Below are positions 1 to 8,527 of a DNA stretch of 64,000 bases, one piece after another; positions within the stretch are counted from its first letter, which is position 1, and the number at the start of each line of letters is the position of its first letter. This DNA comes from Rugosimonospora africana (GTDB taxonomy: Bacteria > Actinomycetota > Actinomycetes > Mycobacteriales > Micromonosporaceae): NCBI RefSeq assembly GCF_016862975.1, contig NZ_BONZ01000015.1, forward strand, positions 1 through 64,000, given 5' to 3'. The translations under genes and the position numbers were made by a program. The notes beneath the pieces were generated by a model that made no database searches, was not told where the DNA came from, and saw only the letters and a list, made by a program, of their open reading frames with translations.

Positions 1-327
1 ATCGCCACCGCCCTCGTCGAGACCGGCTCCACCGGTGACACGGTCATCTTCGAGGAGTTCAAGGGCACCGGCAACGCCGAGCTCAAGCTCGACCGGAAGA
101 TCGCCGACAAGCGGGTCTTCCCGGCGATCGACATCGACCCGTCCGGTACGCGCAAGGAGGAGATCCTGCTCGCGCACGAGGAGTTGGCGATCGTTCTCAA
201 GCTGCGCAAGGTGCTGCACGCGCTGGACTCCCAGCAGGCGATCGACCTGCTGTTGACCCAGTTGAAGAAGAGCCGCACGAACATCGAGTTCCTCATGCAG
301 ATCGCCCAGTCGACACCGGGCGAGTAG
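1..327 (+). CDS. rho: Transcription termination factor Rho, C-terminal part (5' truncated by window edge)
   Basis: This is the last 108 codons of Rho, open from base 1 and ending with TAG at 325-327. Rho is the hexameric RNA-dependent ATPase that ends transcription of untranslated RNA. The visible part carries the conserved C-terminal stretch: [23 protein letters not shown], then a helical tail ending in [12 protein letters not shown]. The Walker motifs and the RNA-binding domain lie outside the window. It is followed by a strong hairpin and then rpmE and prfA, the usual actinobacterial order. Identity is near certain; only the 5' part is missing. Confidence 0.95.
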   Translation: MATALVETGSTGDTVIFEEFKGTGNAELKLDRKIADKRVFPAIDIDPSGTRKEEILLAHEELAIVLKLRKVLHALDSQQAIDLLLTQLKKSRTNIEFLMQIAQSTPGE

Positions 328-341
328 CGGCGGAAACGGAA

Positions 342-370
342 GGAGCCCCGGCCATCTCGGCCGGGGCTCC
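342..370 (+). terminator. Hairpin after rho
   Basis: Perfect 12-bp stem (GGAGCCCCGGCC at 342-353 and its complement at 359-370) with a 5-base loop, 14 bases after the rho stop codon. There is no T tract, as is common for actinobacterial terminators. Probable terminator of rho. Confidence 0.75.
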
Positions 371-373
371 TCC

Positions 374-419
374 GTCGTCAAGGCTCAGGGAGCGAGAGTC
401 GTCAAGGCTCAGGGAGCGA
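374..419. repeat. Two 22-bp direct repeats
   Basis: The 22-bp unit beginning GTCGTCAAGGCTC occurs at 374-395 and again, identical, at 398-419, two bases apart. It lies just after the rho hairpin. No function is evident. Confidence 0.85.
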
Positions 420-665
420 AATCGGCGGGCGTCAGCGGGGGCATCGCTCCATCTCCGATTGGCGTATCGCCCGAGGCTACGCGAACCGGCACCCACCCAC
501 CGGCCCCTGCGAACCGCACCCGGAGCGCCCTTCACCTGGAATAGGCACCCGGTGGGGCGTGTTACACCGACGCCATGGCACACTAGTTGCCGCTTGCGGT
601 TCCGGTTCACGTCTCAAGAAAACGCGAGGCGACCCGGCGACCAGGGACGAAAGGACACAAACGGC

Positions 666-890
666 ATGAAGCCCGACATTCACCCGCAGTACGGGACCAC
701 CGTGGTCACCTGTTCCTGCGGACACACGTTCACCACGCGCAGCACGGCGAAGAACGGCCAGATCCACGCCGAGACCTGCAGCGAGTGCCACCCGTTCTAC
801 ACCGGCAAGCAGCGTGTGCTCGACACCGCCGGCCGGGTTGCCAAGTTCCAGCAGAAGTACGCGAAGGCCGCCGCCAAGAAGGCCAAGTAG
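666..890 (+). CDS. rpmE: 50S ribosomal protein L31
   Basis: 74-residue L31, a late-binding protein of the large ribosomal subunit. It begins [10 protein letters not shown], the family start, which fixes the ATG at 666 although the frame is open upstream. Cys16, Cys18, Cys38 and Cys41 form the zinc-binding set, so this is the zinc-containing (C+) form and not the cysteine-free paralogue made under zinc shortage. The tail is rich in Lys and Ala. A purine-rich GGGACGAAAGGA precedes the start. It sits between rho and prfA. Confidence 0.96.
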   Translation: MKPDIHPQYGTTVVTCSCGHTFTTRSTAKNGQIHAETCSECHPFYTGKQRVLDTAGRVAKFQQKYAKAAAKKAK

Positions 891-898
891 CGACGTTC

Positions 899-937
899 AC
901 GGCGCCCGCTCCCGACTGCCTCGGGGGCGGGCGCCGT
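899..937 (+). terminator. Hairpin between rpmE and prfA
   Basis: 15-bp stem (899-913 with 923-937, one G-T pair) and a 9-base loop, beginning 9 bases after the rpmE stop. No T tract. Likely terminator or attenuator of rpmE; prfA starts only 18 bases downstream. Confidence 0.75.
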
Positions 938-954
938 TCGCATGTGAGGGATCG

Positions 955-2082
955 ATGACCGCAGATCAACGTGCCTCCTCCGCCGGCACCGCCGACGGTC
1001 GTGATCGACTGGCCTCTCTTCTCGACGAGTACGCCGAGCTGGAGCGGCGTCTCGCCGACCCGACGATCCACGCCGACCAGGCCGCCGCGCGCCGGGTCGG
1101 CCGCCGGTTCGCCGAACTGACGCCGATCTACAAGGCCGCCGAGGAGCTGTCGCAGGTCCAGGAGGATCTGGTGGCGGCCCGCGAGCTGGCCGTCGAGGAC
1201 GCCGGGTTCGGGGCCGAGGTGACCGCGCTGGAGCACACCCTGCCCGGCCTGGAGGAGCGCCTCGCCGAGCTGCTCATCCCGCGTGACCCGGACGACGGCA
1301 AGGACGTCATCCTGGAGATCAAGGCGGGTGAGGGCGGCGAGGAGTCGGCGCTGTTCGCCGGGGACCTGCTGCGCATGTACCTGAGGTACGCGGAGCGGCG
1401 CGGCTGGGTCACCGAGGTGCTCGACGACCAGGAATCCGACCTCGGAGGCGTCAAGGACGTCGCGGTCGCGATCAAGACCAAGCGGGTACCCGACGGCGGG
1501 TACGGGGTCTGGTCGAGGCTCAAGTGGGAGGGCGGCGTCCACCGGGTACAGCGGGTACCGGCGACCGAGTCGCAGGGCCGCATCCACACGTCCGCGGCCG
1601 GGGTACTGGTGACCCCGGAGGCGGAGGAGGCCGAGGTCTCGATCGACCCCGGCGACCTGCGGGTGGACGTGTTCCGGTCCAGCGGACCGGGAGGCCAGAG
1701 CGTCAACACCACCGACTCGGCGGTACGCATCACCCACCTGCCCTCCGGCATCGTGGTCTCCTGCCAGAACGAGCGCTCCCAGCTGCAGAACAAGGACCGC
1801 GCCATGCGGATGCTGCGGGCGAAGCTCGCTCAGCTGGCTCAGGAGCAGGCCGCGGCGGCCGCGTCGGACGCGCGGAAGGCGCAGGTACGCACCGTCGACC
1901 GGTCGGAGCGCATCCGCACGTACAACTTCCCGCAGAACCGGATCTCGGATCACCGGATCGGGTACACCGGGTACAACCTCGAGCTGGTCATGGCCGGCGA
2001 CCTGGACGGCGTGCTGGACGCGCTGACCGAGGCGGACCGGCAGGCCCGGCTGGCCGGTGAGGATCATTTGAGCCGGCGCTGA
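955..2082 (+). CDS. prfA: Peptide chain release factor 1
   Basis: 375-residue class I release factor that reads UAA and UAG and triggers peptidyl-tRNA hydrolysis. The peptidyl-transferase-centre motif is visible as [15 protein letters not shown] (Gly-Gly-Gln), and the codon-recognition tripeptide as [14 protein letters not shown] (the RF1 form, Pro-Ala-Thr). The C-terminal [13 protein letters not shown] block is also typical. The start MTADQRAS was chosen because it follows the rpmE hairpin and gives the normal family length. GTAC is strikingly frequent in this gene. The adjacent prmC codes for the methylase of this protein's GGQ glutamine. Confidence 0.96.
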   Translation: MTADQRASSAGTADGRDRLASLLDEYAELERRLADPTIHADQAAARRVGRRFAELTPIYKAAEELSQVQEDLVAARELAVEDAGFGAEVTALEHTLPGLEERLAELLIPRDPDDGKDVILEIKAGEGGEESALFAGDLLRMYLRYAERRGWVTEVLDDQESDLGGVKDVAVAIKTKRVPDGGYGVWSRLKWEGGVHRVQRVPATESQGRIHTSAAGVLVTPEAEEAEVSIDPGDLRVDVFRSSGPGGQSVNTTDSAVRITHLPSGIVVSCQNERSQLQNKDRAMRMLRAKLAQLAQEQAAAAASDARKAQVRTVDRSERIRTYNFPQNRISDHRIGYTGYNLELVMAGDLDGVLDALTEADRQARLAGEDHLSRR

Positions 2083-2103
2083 GCCGGCGATCCGCCCGGC
2101 TGT

Positions 2104-3708
2104 CTAACTCGCCTTCATCTCCAGCATCGCCCGGTCGGCCGCGGCGAACGCCTCGGCGATCCGGCCCCGGGCGGTCACCTCGGACCAACCGATGGTGACC
2201 CCGACCGGGGTGCCGGGCACGAGGGCCGACCAGTCCTCGCCGTCGACCGCGCCGACGATCCGGTGTGCGATCTCCCGCGCCCGGTCGGCGTTGGTGTCCG
2301 GCAGTACGACCACGAACTCGTCGCCGCCGTAGCGGGCCACGAAGTCGCCCCGGCGCATGACCCGGGCCAGTACCCCGGCGATCCGCTGCAGGACCAGGTC
2401 GCCGGACAGGTGCCCGTGCACCGTGTTGACCAGCTTGAACCCGTCCAGGTCGCAGACCCCGATGATCACCTGGTGGCCCTCGCCGACCAGCTTGGCCACG
2501 TGCTGCTCCAGAAAGCGGCGGTTCGGCAGCCCGGTCAGCGGGTCGGTCAGCGCCTCGCCCGCGTAACGGGCGACGGTGCGCTGCATGCTCTCGTGGTCCA
2601 TCCGGGCCGCCATGCCGTCGACGAACAGGTTGCGCAGCTGCTCGGTCTGCGCCCCGGCGACCCGGTATGCCCGGCGATCGGCCAGGTATGCCTCGGCCGG
2701 CTGTCCGGCGGAGAGATGAGCCAGCGCGCGCAGCCGGTAGGGCTCCGCGCCGCCCATCGTGGAGGCGGCGACGTTGGACTGGTCGAGCAGGGCCAGCGCG
2801 GTGCTGGTCTTCCGGTCGGCGATGGCCAGGCAGACCTCACCGAGGAGGCGCAGGTCGCGGGCCCGCAGGGACTGGCCGGCGCCGTCCAGCAGCGGCCGGG
2901 CCGGCACGTCGCTGACCTCGCCGAGCGCGGCCAAGCGGGCGATGGCGTATCCATAGGCCCCGAGGCTGATCGGGCGGATCTCGTCCGCCCCGCCCTTCGT
3001 GGCCTGGCGGTGCCAGGTCAGGTCGTCGATCACGTCGCGCAGCACCCGTACGCACGCGTCGGTGTCGCCGTTGTGGTCGTGCCAGACGGCCAGCCGGACC
3101 CTGATGGCCGGGGTGACGTAGTCCGATTCCGAGATGCCGGCGGCCACGGCGATCTTCCGTGACCGGTCCATGGCGGCCAGCGCGTGCCCGTGGAATCCGA
3201 TGTACGAGTAGGCCATGGCCAGGTCATGCCAGGCGCAGGCGGTCTCCTCGTCGACCTCGACCACCCGATTGAGCGCCCGGGAACTCTGTACCAGATGGGT
3301 GACGCAGCGCTCGAGCGAGTCGTCCAGGTGAGCCACGATGGCGGCCAGCGAGTGCAGCCGCCCGTAGAGCCGGGGCGACGGATCGGCGTCGATCGCCTCG
3401 GCGGCGGCGTCCAGGGCGTCGGTGAACTCCGCCCGGCGGCCGAGATTGATCAGGGCGGCCATCCGGGACAGCAGCGCCTCCGAGCGCACCACCGGATCGG
3501 TGGTGTGGGCCAACAGGCGATCGGCCAGGACCACCGCCTCGGCGGACCGGCCGTGCTGAAACAGCACCCGCAGGCGCGGCAACTCCTCCCGGGCTGGGAC
3601 GGCCGCCGACCCGCTCGTGGCTACGGGGTCGGAAGGCCGACGTTGTTCCGGGACCGGCACCCGGGCCGGCTCGACGACAGGGTGGCGTTGATCAGGGGCG
3701 CTACCCAC
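2104..3708 (-). CDS. GGDEF-domain protein with helical-repeat N-terminus (probable diguanylate cyclase)
   Basis: 534 residues read from a GTG. Residues about 45-370 are all-helical and look like TPR or MalT-type repeats; residues about 380-534 form a GGDEF domain. The active-site motif GGDEF is intact at 461-465, preceded by DLDGFKLVN for metal and GTP binding, and RRGD at 452-455 has the right sequence and spacing for a product-inhibition I-site. It should therefore make cyclic di-GMP from two GTP and be feedback-inhibited. No membrane segment and no EAL domain are seen, so it is cytoplasmic. It converges with prfA and is divergent from prmC, whose start is only a few bases away. The exact start is uncertain. 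Confidence 0.9.
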   Translation of the reverse strand: MGSAPDQRHPVVEPARVPVPEQRRPSDPVATSGSAAVPAREELPRLRVLFQHGRSAEAVVLADRLLAHTTDPVVRSEALLSRMAALINLGRRAEFTDALDAAAEAIDADPSPRLYGRLHSLAAIVAHLDDSLERCVTHLVQSSRALNRVVEVDEETACAWHDLAMAYSYIGFHGHALAAMDRSRKIAVAAGISESDYVTPAIRVRLAVWHDHNGDTDACVRVLRDVIDDLTWHRQATKGGADEIRPISLGAYGYAIARLAALGEVSDVPARPLLDGAGQSLRARDLRLLGEVCLAIADRKTSTALALLDQSNVAASTMGGAEPYRLRALAHLSAGQPAEAYLADRRAYRVAGAQTEQLRNLFVDGMAARMDHESMQRTVARYAGEALTDPLTGLPNRRFLEQHVAKLVGEGHQVIIGVCDLDGFKLVNTVHGHLSGDLVLQRIAGVLARVMRRGDFVARYGGDEFVVVLPDTNADRAREIAHRIVGAVDGEDWSALVPGTPVGVTIGWSEVTARGRIAEAFAAADRAMLEMKAS

Positions 3709-3711
3709 GCC

Positions 3712-4686
3712 GTGACCCCCTCAGTGACGGTCAACACTTCGCAGCCTCATGATTATGCGGTGTCACAGGTACATGAAGCGATAGCGGAGGCCACCCAGAA
3801 ACTCGCCGATGTGGGAATTGATTCGGCACGGGTGGACGCCGAGCTGCTCGCTGAGTTCGCGCTCGGGGTGCCCCGAAACCGGCTTCCGATCGCCGCCGAT
3901 CCGCCGCCGGAACGCCTCGACCTGCTGCGCCGCCTGGTGGCGGCCCGGGCAACCCGGGTACCGGTGCAGTACCTGACCGGGCTCGCCCCGTTCCGGTACC
4001 TGGAGTTGGCCGTCGGGCCGGGCGCCTTCATCCCCCGACCGGAGACCGAGTTGCTCGTCGACTGGGGGCTGGCGCGGCTGGCCGGAATCGAGGAGCCGAT
4101 CGTCGTCGATCTTGCCAGTGGTAGCGGCGCGATCGCGCTGGCGGTCGCCACCGAGTGCCACGGGGCGACCGTGTACGCGGTCGAGCGCTCGACCTCGGCG
4201 CTGGACTGGTTGCGGCGTAACGCCGCCGGTACCGGGGCGCGGATCGTGGCGGCGGACGTGACGGACCCGGCCCTGCTGACGGAGTTGGACGGCCGGGTCG
4301 ACCTGGTGTTGTGCAACCCGCCGTACGTGCCGGACGCGAACCCGGTGGCGCCGGAGGTGTCCGGGTACGAACCCCGGGAGGCGATCTTCGGCGGGCCGGA
4401 CGGGCTGACCGTTATCGGGCCGGTGATCGCGCGCTCGGCCGGGCTGCTGCGCCCGGGCGGCTACCTCGGGATCGAGCACGACGACTCGCAGGGCGAAGCG
4501 GTACCAGCCCTGCTGCGGGCGGACGGCCGGTACGAGGAGATAGAAGATCACCGGGACCTCGCGGGGCGCCCCCGATTCGCAACCGCCAGGCGTTTGGCAG
4601 ACTGCAGTGGGCCCGCCAGCGGCGCCGCGCCAGCGGTACCGCGGTCAAGCGGGCCCGGACCTCACCGGGAGGATCTGTCGCAGTGA
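3712..4686 (+). CDS. prmC: Peptide chain release factor N5-glutamine methyltransferase
   Basis: 324 residues from the GTG at 3712. PrmC methylates the Gln of the GGQ motif in release factors, using S-adenosylmethionine. The N-terminal helical substrate domain (VDAELLAEFALGVPR) is followed by the methyltransferase fold with VVDLASGSGAIALAVA as the SAM site and LCNPPYVPD as the catalytic NPPY motif. In-frame GTG codons at 3724 and 3760 are alternative starts; the one at 3712 has a weak AGGGGCG upstream. Its stop overlaps the ATG of the next gene, so the two are probably translationally coupled. It lies near prfA, its substrate gene, as in other actinobacteria. Confidence 0.93.
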   Translation: MTPSVTVNTSQPHDYAVSQVHEAIAEATQKLADVGIDSARVDAELLAEFALGVPRNRLPIAADPPPERLDLLRRLVAARATRVPVQYLTGLAPFRYLELAVGPGAFIPRPETELLVDWGLARLAGIEEPIVVDLASGSGAIALAVATECHGATVYAVERSTSALDWLRRNAAGTGARIVAADVTDPALLTELDGRVDLVLCNPPYVPDANPVAPEVSGYEPREAIFGGPDGLTVIGPVIARSAGLLRPGGYLGIEHDDSQGEAVPALLRADGRYEEIEDHRDLAGRPRFATARRLADCSGPASGAAPAVPRSSGPGPHREDLSQ

Positions 4687-5333
4687 TGCTCTACGACTGC
4701 CGCACCACCGCCGAGCGCGACCGGGGTATCGAGGCCGCCGTCGAGGCGGTCAAGCGGGGCGATCTTGTGGTGATGCCGACCGACACGGTGTACGGCATCG
4801 GGGCGGACGCGTTCAAGAGCTGGGCGGTGTCCGCCATGCTCACTGCCAAGGGGCGCGACCGCAACACGCCCTCGCCGGTCCTGGTCGGCTCCCGGCAGAC
4901 CCTCGACGGCCTGGTGTTCACCCTCCCACCGGCGGCCGCGGACCTCGCCGAGGCGTTCTGGCCCGGTGGCCTGACGATCATCGTCGAGCACGCCCCGAGC
5001 CTGGACTGGGACATCGGGGAGACCGGCGGCACGGTCGGCCTGCGCATGCCGCTGCACCCGGTGGCCCTGGAGGTGCTCGCGGAGACCGGCCCGATGGCGG
5101 TCTCCAGCGCGAACAAGACCGGTCAGCCGCCGGCCGCGAACGCCACCGACGCCCGGGAGCAGTTCGGCTTCTCGGTCAGCGTGTACCTGGAAGCCGGCAG
5201 CGCCGCCCCCGACGCCATGTCCTCCTCGATCGTGGACGTGACCGGGTCGGTACCGAAGCTGCTCCGCGCCGGGGCCATCCCGCTGGAGAAACTTCGCGAG
5301 GTCGTGCCGGACATCGAGGGCCCCGGAGAGTGA
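4686..5333 (+). CDS. L-threonylcarbamoyladenylate synthase (Sua5/YwlC/YrdC family)
   Basis: 215 residues. The enzyme makes threonylcarbamoyl-AMP from threonine, bicarbonate and ATP, the first step of t6A tRNA modification. The YrdC fold shows VVMPTDTVYGIGADA near the N-terminus, the KGRDRNTPSPVLV binding loop, WPGGLTIIV, and VSSANKTGQPPA. It lacks the extra C-terminal Sua5 domain, so it is the short form. The ATG at 4686 shares a base with the prmC stop; a GTG at 4683 is a possible alternative, with GGAGG at 4668-4672. The next gene follows after 2 bases. Confidence 0.93.
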   Translation: MLYDCRTTAERDRGIEAAVEAVKRGDLVVMPTDTVYGIGADAFKSWAVSAMLTAKGRDRNTPSPVLVGSRQTLDGLVFTLPPAAADLAEAFWPGGLTIIVEHAPSLDWDIGETGGTVGLRMPLHPVALEVLAETGPMAVSSANKTGQPPAANATDAREQFGFSVSVYLEAGSAAPDAMSSSIVDVTGSVPKLLRAGAIPLEKLREVVPDIEGPGE

Positions 5334-5335
5334 CC

Positions 5336-5935
5336 ATGATGCCGCCGTTCTCGGTCCTGCACGTGTGCATGGGCAACATCTGCCGCTCGCCGATGGCCGA
5401 GCGGCTGACGATGATGGCGGCCCGGGAACGGGTCGGCGACAAGGTCGACGAGCTGATCTACGTCTCCAGCGGGGGTACCGGCGGCTGGCACGCGGGCGAG
5501 GAGATGAACCCGCCCGCCGCCCGGGAAGTACGCCGCCGAGGCGGGCACGACGTCGGGTTCGCCGCGCGCAAGCTGCTCGGCGAGCACCTGGACACCGCCG
5601 ATCTGGTGCTCGCGTCGACCGCCGAGCAGGTCGACTACATCCTCGGGCTACGGGCGGACTCGGCCGGGCGGACGTTCGTGCTGGGCGAGTTCGGCCGGCT
5701 CCTCGGCAAGATCGATCAGGGGACGCTGCCGCCGTACGCGCCGGAGCCGGATCCGGTGTACGCGCGGGGCGTCGCGCTGGTCGAGGCGGTCGACCGGGTG
5801 CGGGGCGGGCAGCCTCCGGAAGCCGAGGACGATCTTGACGACCCGTGGGGACGCGGGGACGCCTTCTTCTCCCGGGTGGCCGACGAGATCGACGCCACGG
5901 TCCGTCCCCTGGTGGCCGCTCTCCTGGCCGGCTGA
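5336..5935 (+). CDS. Low-molecular-weight protein-tyrosine-phosphatase family protein
   Basis: 199 residues. The N-terminal active-site loop reads CMGNICRSP (Cys11 nucleophile, Arg17, Ser18), the C-x5-R-S motif of the family, right after the first strand VLHV. The general-acid region is probably EPDP near residue 140. The protein is longer than the usual ~150 residues, with an extra stretch EAEDDLDDPWGRGD before the last helix. GGAGAG at 5325-5330 favours the ATG at 5336 over the GTG at 5330. It sits in a prmC-Sua5-phosphatase string, as in Streptomyces. Target protein unknown. Confidence 0.9.
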   Translation: MMPPFSVLHVCMGNICRSPMAERLTMMAARERVGDKVDELIYVSSGGTGGWHAGEEMNPPAAREVRRRGGHDVGFAARKLLGEHLDTADLVLASTAEQVDYILGLRADSAGRTFVLGEFGRLLGKIDQGTLPPYAPEPDPVYARGVALVEAVDRVRGGQPPEAEDDLDDPWGRGDAFFSRVADEIDATVRPLVAALLAG

Positions 5936-5944
5936 AACCCCGCG

Positions 5945-5950
5945 TACCCT
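5945..5950 (+). promoter_or_regulatory. -10 box (TACCCT) for a leaderless gene at 5957
   Basis: TACCCT lies exactly six bases before the GTG at 5957, so transcription is expected to start on or next to the start codon. Confidence 0.6.
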
Positions 5951-5956
5951 CGAAGC

Positions 5957-6346
5957 GTGCGAAAGCGACTGCGCCACCTCCCGTCCGGCCTGGCCGCCTC
6001 GGCCGCCCTGCTGGTGGTCGGGGTGCTCGTCGGCGGGTTGTTGCGCGGTGGTGCGGGAATCGCCGGGGTGGCCGCCGGCATCGGCCTGGTCGCCGCGAGC
6101 TACACGATCGGCAGCCTGGTCATCGCGTGGGCCGACTCGGTCGACCCGAGGCTGATCCTGCCGGTGGGCCTGACCACGTACGCGCTCAAGTTCACGATCA
6201 TCGGCCTCGTCATGAGCACCATCGCGGCCAGCGGCTGGGCCGGCCTCAAGCCGATGGGTGTCGCGGTGCTGGGCAGCGTGCTCGGCTGGATCGTCGCGCA
6301 GGCATGGTGGACCTGGCACGCCCGCATCGCGTACGTGGAGCTGTGA
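5957..6346 (+). CDS. Small integral membrane protein upstream of the atp operon (possible AtpI-like)
   Basis: 129 residues with four hydrophobic segments (about residues 12-32, 38-58, 68-86 and 98-116) and short charged ends. No catalytic motif is visible. The size, the four helices and the place just before the ATP synthase genes fit an AtpI-type accessory protein, but the sequence itself does not prove this. The GTG start is set by the TACCCT box six bases upstream and by MRKRLRH, a positive cytoplasmic end. It follows the phosphatase gene by 21 bases. Confidence 0.65.
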   Translation: MRKRLRHLPSGLAASAALLVVGVLVGGLLRGGAGIAGVAAGIGLVAASYTIGSLVIAWADSVDPRLILPVGLTTYALKFTIIGLVMSTIAASGWAGLKPMGVAVLGSVLGWIVAQAWWTWHARIAYVEL

Positions 6347-6575
6347 GCCGGATCCGCGAAGTCTGGGCGTTACCTGGGAGCGATGAACAGCAGATAACGG
6401 TCTGGTGTCCGAAGTCTGAGTTCGTTGGCGAGATGGGCTCGTCAACTCGCGCCGGAGTAGTAGGGTGTGACGCGCACCGGAGATACCGGCCCTCGATGTC
6501 GGACACCCCCGCTAGCGGTAGGCCGCGGGGGTCGGTGCACATCACCCTTTCAGCGACTGATATGGTTCGCCCGTC
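6347..6575. other. 229-bp region before the atp operon
   Basis: No gene seen. It holds a hairpin (6505-6512 paired with 6525-6532, ACCCCCGC stem, 12-base loop). TATGGT at 6561-6566, nine bases before the first ATG of the operon, resembles a -10 box. This is the likely regulatory region of the ATP synthase operon. Confidence 0.45.
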
Positions 6576-6797
6576 ATGGCCGGTGACCAGCCTCCGAACG
6601 AGCATCGGAATTCAATGTCCGATGCCCATCTCGGTTGGACGGCGCTGAGCTACCTGATCGCCGGGATTGGATTCTGGGGATTCGTCGGGTGGCTGGCGGA
6701 CCACTGGCTCAGGACGGACGGGATCGCAATCGGCGTCGGTTGCATCCTCGGCGCAGGGGCGGGAATCTACCTGACCATGCGCCGGCTTGGAGCCTGA
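6576..6797 (+). CDS. AtpZ/AtpI-family ATP synthase assembly protein
   Basis: 73 residues with two transmembrane helices (about 22-44 and 49-68) separated by a short DHWLRTDG loop, the layout of the AtpZ/AtpI family, which helps assemble the Fo c-ring or handle Mg2+. It is the first gene of the ATP synthase operon, 18 bases before atpB. A second in-frame ATG at 6615 (MSDAHLGW) could be the true start and would give 60 residues. Family by topology and position; moderate certainty. Confidence 0.75.
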   Translation: MAGDQPPNEHRNSMSDAHLGWTALSYLIAGIGFWGFVGWLADHWLRTDGIAIGVGCILGAGAGIYLTMRRLGA

Positions 6798-6815
6798 CGG
6801 GTTGGAAGGGGAGCG

Positions 6816-7598
6816 GTGAACGGACAGTCAAGCGTTCTCGCTGGTGGTGTTCCATGGCCACCCAGCGTCGACGACTTCTATCTGCCCGGTTATTTCTATC
6901 CATGGATCACCAAATTCACCGTCATGGTGTGGATCGCGGTAGCGATCATTTTGATCTTTTTCCTGGTCTCGTACCGGAAGCCGAAGCTTGTTCCGACGAA
7001 GACCCAGTGGTTAGCGGAGTCTGTCTACGGTTTCGGCCGTAACGGCATCGCCGGCGACGTGATCGGGCCGGAGGGCATCCGGTTCGCGCCGTACGTTGTG
7101 ACGCTGCTGTCATTCATCGGCGTGATGAACCTGATGTCCATCGTGCCGTTCTTCCAGATCGCGCCGACCGCGCACATCGCGTTCCCGGCCGCGCTCGCCC
7201 TGATCAGCTGGGTCCTCTACATCTACGTGGGCATCCGCAAGCACGGTGCGGGGCGCTACTTCCGGAACATGACGATGCCGGCGGGTGCGCCGCTGTGGCT
7301 GATGCCGCTGCTGATCCCGCTGGAGTTCCTGTCGAACTTCATCGTCCGGCCGTTCACCCTGTCGGTCCGGTTGTTCGCGAACCTGTTCGCCGGGCACTTC
7401 ATCCTGCTGGTCTTCACCCTCGGCGGGTTCGTGCTGTTCCAGTCGGGCACGATCCTCTACAAGCCGATCGGCGTGCTGTCCTGGGCGATGGACATCGTCC
7501 TGACCTTCCTCGAGCTGCTGGTCGCGCTGCTGCAGGCATACGTCTTCGCCATCCTGAACGCGGTCTACCTGCAGACCTCGCTGACAGAAGAGCACTGA
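6816..7598 (+). CDS. atpB: F1Fo ATP synthase subunit a
   Basis: 260 residues, the membrane stator subunit that forms the two proton half-channels. The diagnostic helix contains SVRLFANLFAGH, with the essential Arg that faces the c-ring. Five to six hydrophobic helices are visible. The start is GTG with GAAGGGGAG upstream. It lies between the AtpZ/I-like gene and atpE in the standard Fo order. Confidence 0.95.
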   Translation: MNGQSSVLAGGVPWPPSVDDFYLPGYFYPWITKFTVMVWIAVAIILIFFLVSYRKPKLVPTKTQWLAESVYGFGRNGIAGDVIGPEGIRFAPYVVTLLSFIGVMNLMSIVPFFQIAPTAHIAFPAALALISWVLYIYVGIRKHGAGRYFRNMTMPAGAPLWLMPLLIPLEFLSNFIVRPFTLSVRLFANLFAGHFILLVFTLGGFVLFQSGTILYKPIGVLSWAMDIVLTFLELLVALLQAYVFAILNAVYLQTSLTEEH

Positions 7599-7668
7599 CC
7601 GGCCCTAGATTTCGTCGTTCCAAACCTCCCGCGTGAGAGTCACGTGGGCAATCAGGAGGAATCCCGTA

Positions 7669-7908
7669 ATGATTCTCGCCGCAGGATCCGGAGTATCCGG
7701 CAGTCTCGCCGCCGTCGGCTACGGCCTGGCCGCTATCGGCCCGGCGATCGGCATCGGCCTCATCTTCGCCGCCTACATCAACTCGACCGCGCGCCAGCCC
7801 GAGTCGGCCGGCCTCACCCGGACCTACCTGTTCCTCGGCTTCGTTCTGGTCGAGGCGCTGGCGTTGTTCGGTATCGCCTTCGGTTTCGTGTGGCAGGCCG
7901 GAAAGTAA
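7669..7908 (+). CDS. atpE: F1Fo ATP synthase subunit c
   Basis: 79 residues forming a two-helix hairpin of the rotor ring. The polar loop ARQPE at 41-45 and the proton-binding Glu62 in the second helix (FVLVEALALFG) are present. The first helix carries the Gly/Ala-rich packing motif AIGIGLIFAA. AGGAGGA at 7654-7660 selects the ATG at 7669, although the frame is open further up. Full length for the family. Confidence 0.97.
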   Translation: MILAAGSGVSGSLAAVGYGLAAIGPAIGIGLIFAAYINSTARQPESAGLTRTYLFLGFVLVEALALFGIAFGFVWQAGK

Positions 7909-8005
7909 GTAGATAAGCGGTCCGACGACCGGGTGGTCGCGAGACGACCGGGTAGTCGGGCACGTAGTCGGCTTTGCGCTCAACGGCTCCCAGGGAGGGG
8001 TTCCC
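7909..8005. repeat. atpE-atpF spacer with two near-identical 16-bp hairpin units
   Basis: GACGACCGGGTGGTCG at 7924-7939 is repeated with one change at 7943-7958. Each unit can fold into a small CGACC/GGTCG hairpin. It could slow RNA decay or tune expression of the abundant c subunit against downstream genes; that role is inference. Confidence 0.6.
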
Positions 8006-8527
8006 ATGCACGTACTGGCGGCGGAAACGCCGAACCCAGTCCTGCCGATCTGGCAGGAACTGGTTCTCGGCCTGATCGCGTTCGGCGTGCTCTACTTCGT
8101 GCTGCGCAAGTACGTCTTCCCCCGGATGGAGGACACCTTCAAGGCCCGGGTCGACGCGATCGAGGGCGGGATCAAGCGGGCCGAGGAGCGTCAGGCGGAG
8201 GCCAACGCGCTTTTCGAGCAGTACAAGCAGCAGCTGGCCGAGGCCCGGACCGAGGCAGCGAAGATCCGTGACCGGGCACACGCGGACGCCAACCAGATCC
8301 GTGAGGACATGCTGGTTCAGGTCCGCGAGGAGCGCGACCGGATCCTCGAGTCCGGTCAGCAGCAGCTCGATCAGCACCGGGCGACGATCATTCGGGAACT
8401 GCGGGCCGAGATCGGCGACCTCGCGGTCGACCTGGCCAGCAAGATCGTCGGCGAGGCGCTCACCGACGAGGTCCGGCGCCGGGGGACGGTCGACCGGTTC
8501 CTGAGCGATCTGGAAACGGCCAGCTGA
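8006..8527 (+). CDS. atpF: F1Fo ATP synthase subunit b
   Basis: 173 residues: one N-terminal transmembrane helix (about 18-37, LVLGLIAFGVLYFVL) followed by a long charged coiled coil that joins Fo to F1 as part of the peripheral stalk. GGGAGGGG lies just upstream of the ATG. The stop shares a base with the atpH ATG (TGATG), so the two are coupled. Confidence 0.95.
   Translation: MHVLAAETPNPVLPIWQELVLGLIAFGVLYFVLRKYVFPRMEDTFKARVDAIEGGIKRAEERQAEANALFEQYKQQLAEARTEAAKIRDRAHADANQIREDMLVQVREERDRILESGQQQLDQHRATIIRELRAEIGDLAVDLASKIVGEALTDEVRRRGTVDRFLSDLETAS

Larger units (their letters stand above)
328..665. other. 338-bp rho-rpmE intergenic region
   Basis: Holds the rho hairpin, the 22-bp direct repeats and then about 240 bp without a convincing gene. 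The open frames running through it have no ribosome site or recognisable product. The promoter of rpmE should lie in its right half, but no clear -10/-35 pair was identified. Confidence 0.6.

Noticed and set aside
459-665. Upstream in-frame extension of rpmE to an ATG at 459
   Set aside because: L31 proteins begin MKPDIHP; the extension has no ribosome site and no family match, and it crosses the likely promoter region.
2082-2101. Terminator between prfA and the GGDEF gene
   Set aside because: Only a 6-bp AGCCGG/CCGGCT stem with an 8-base loop; too weak to call.
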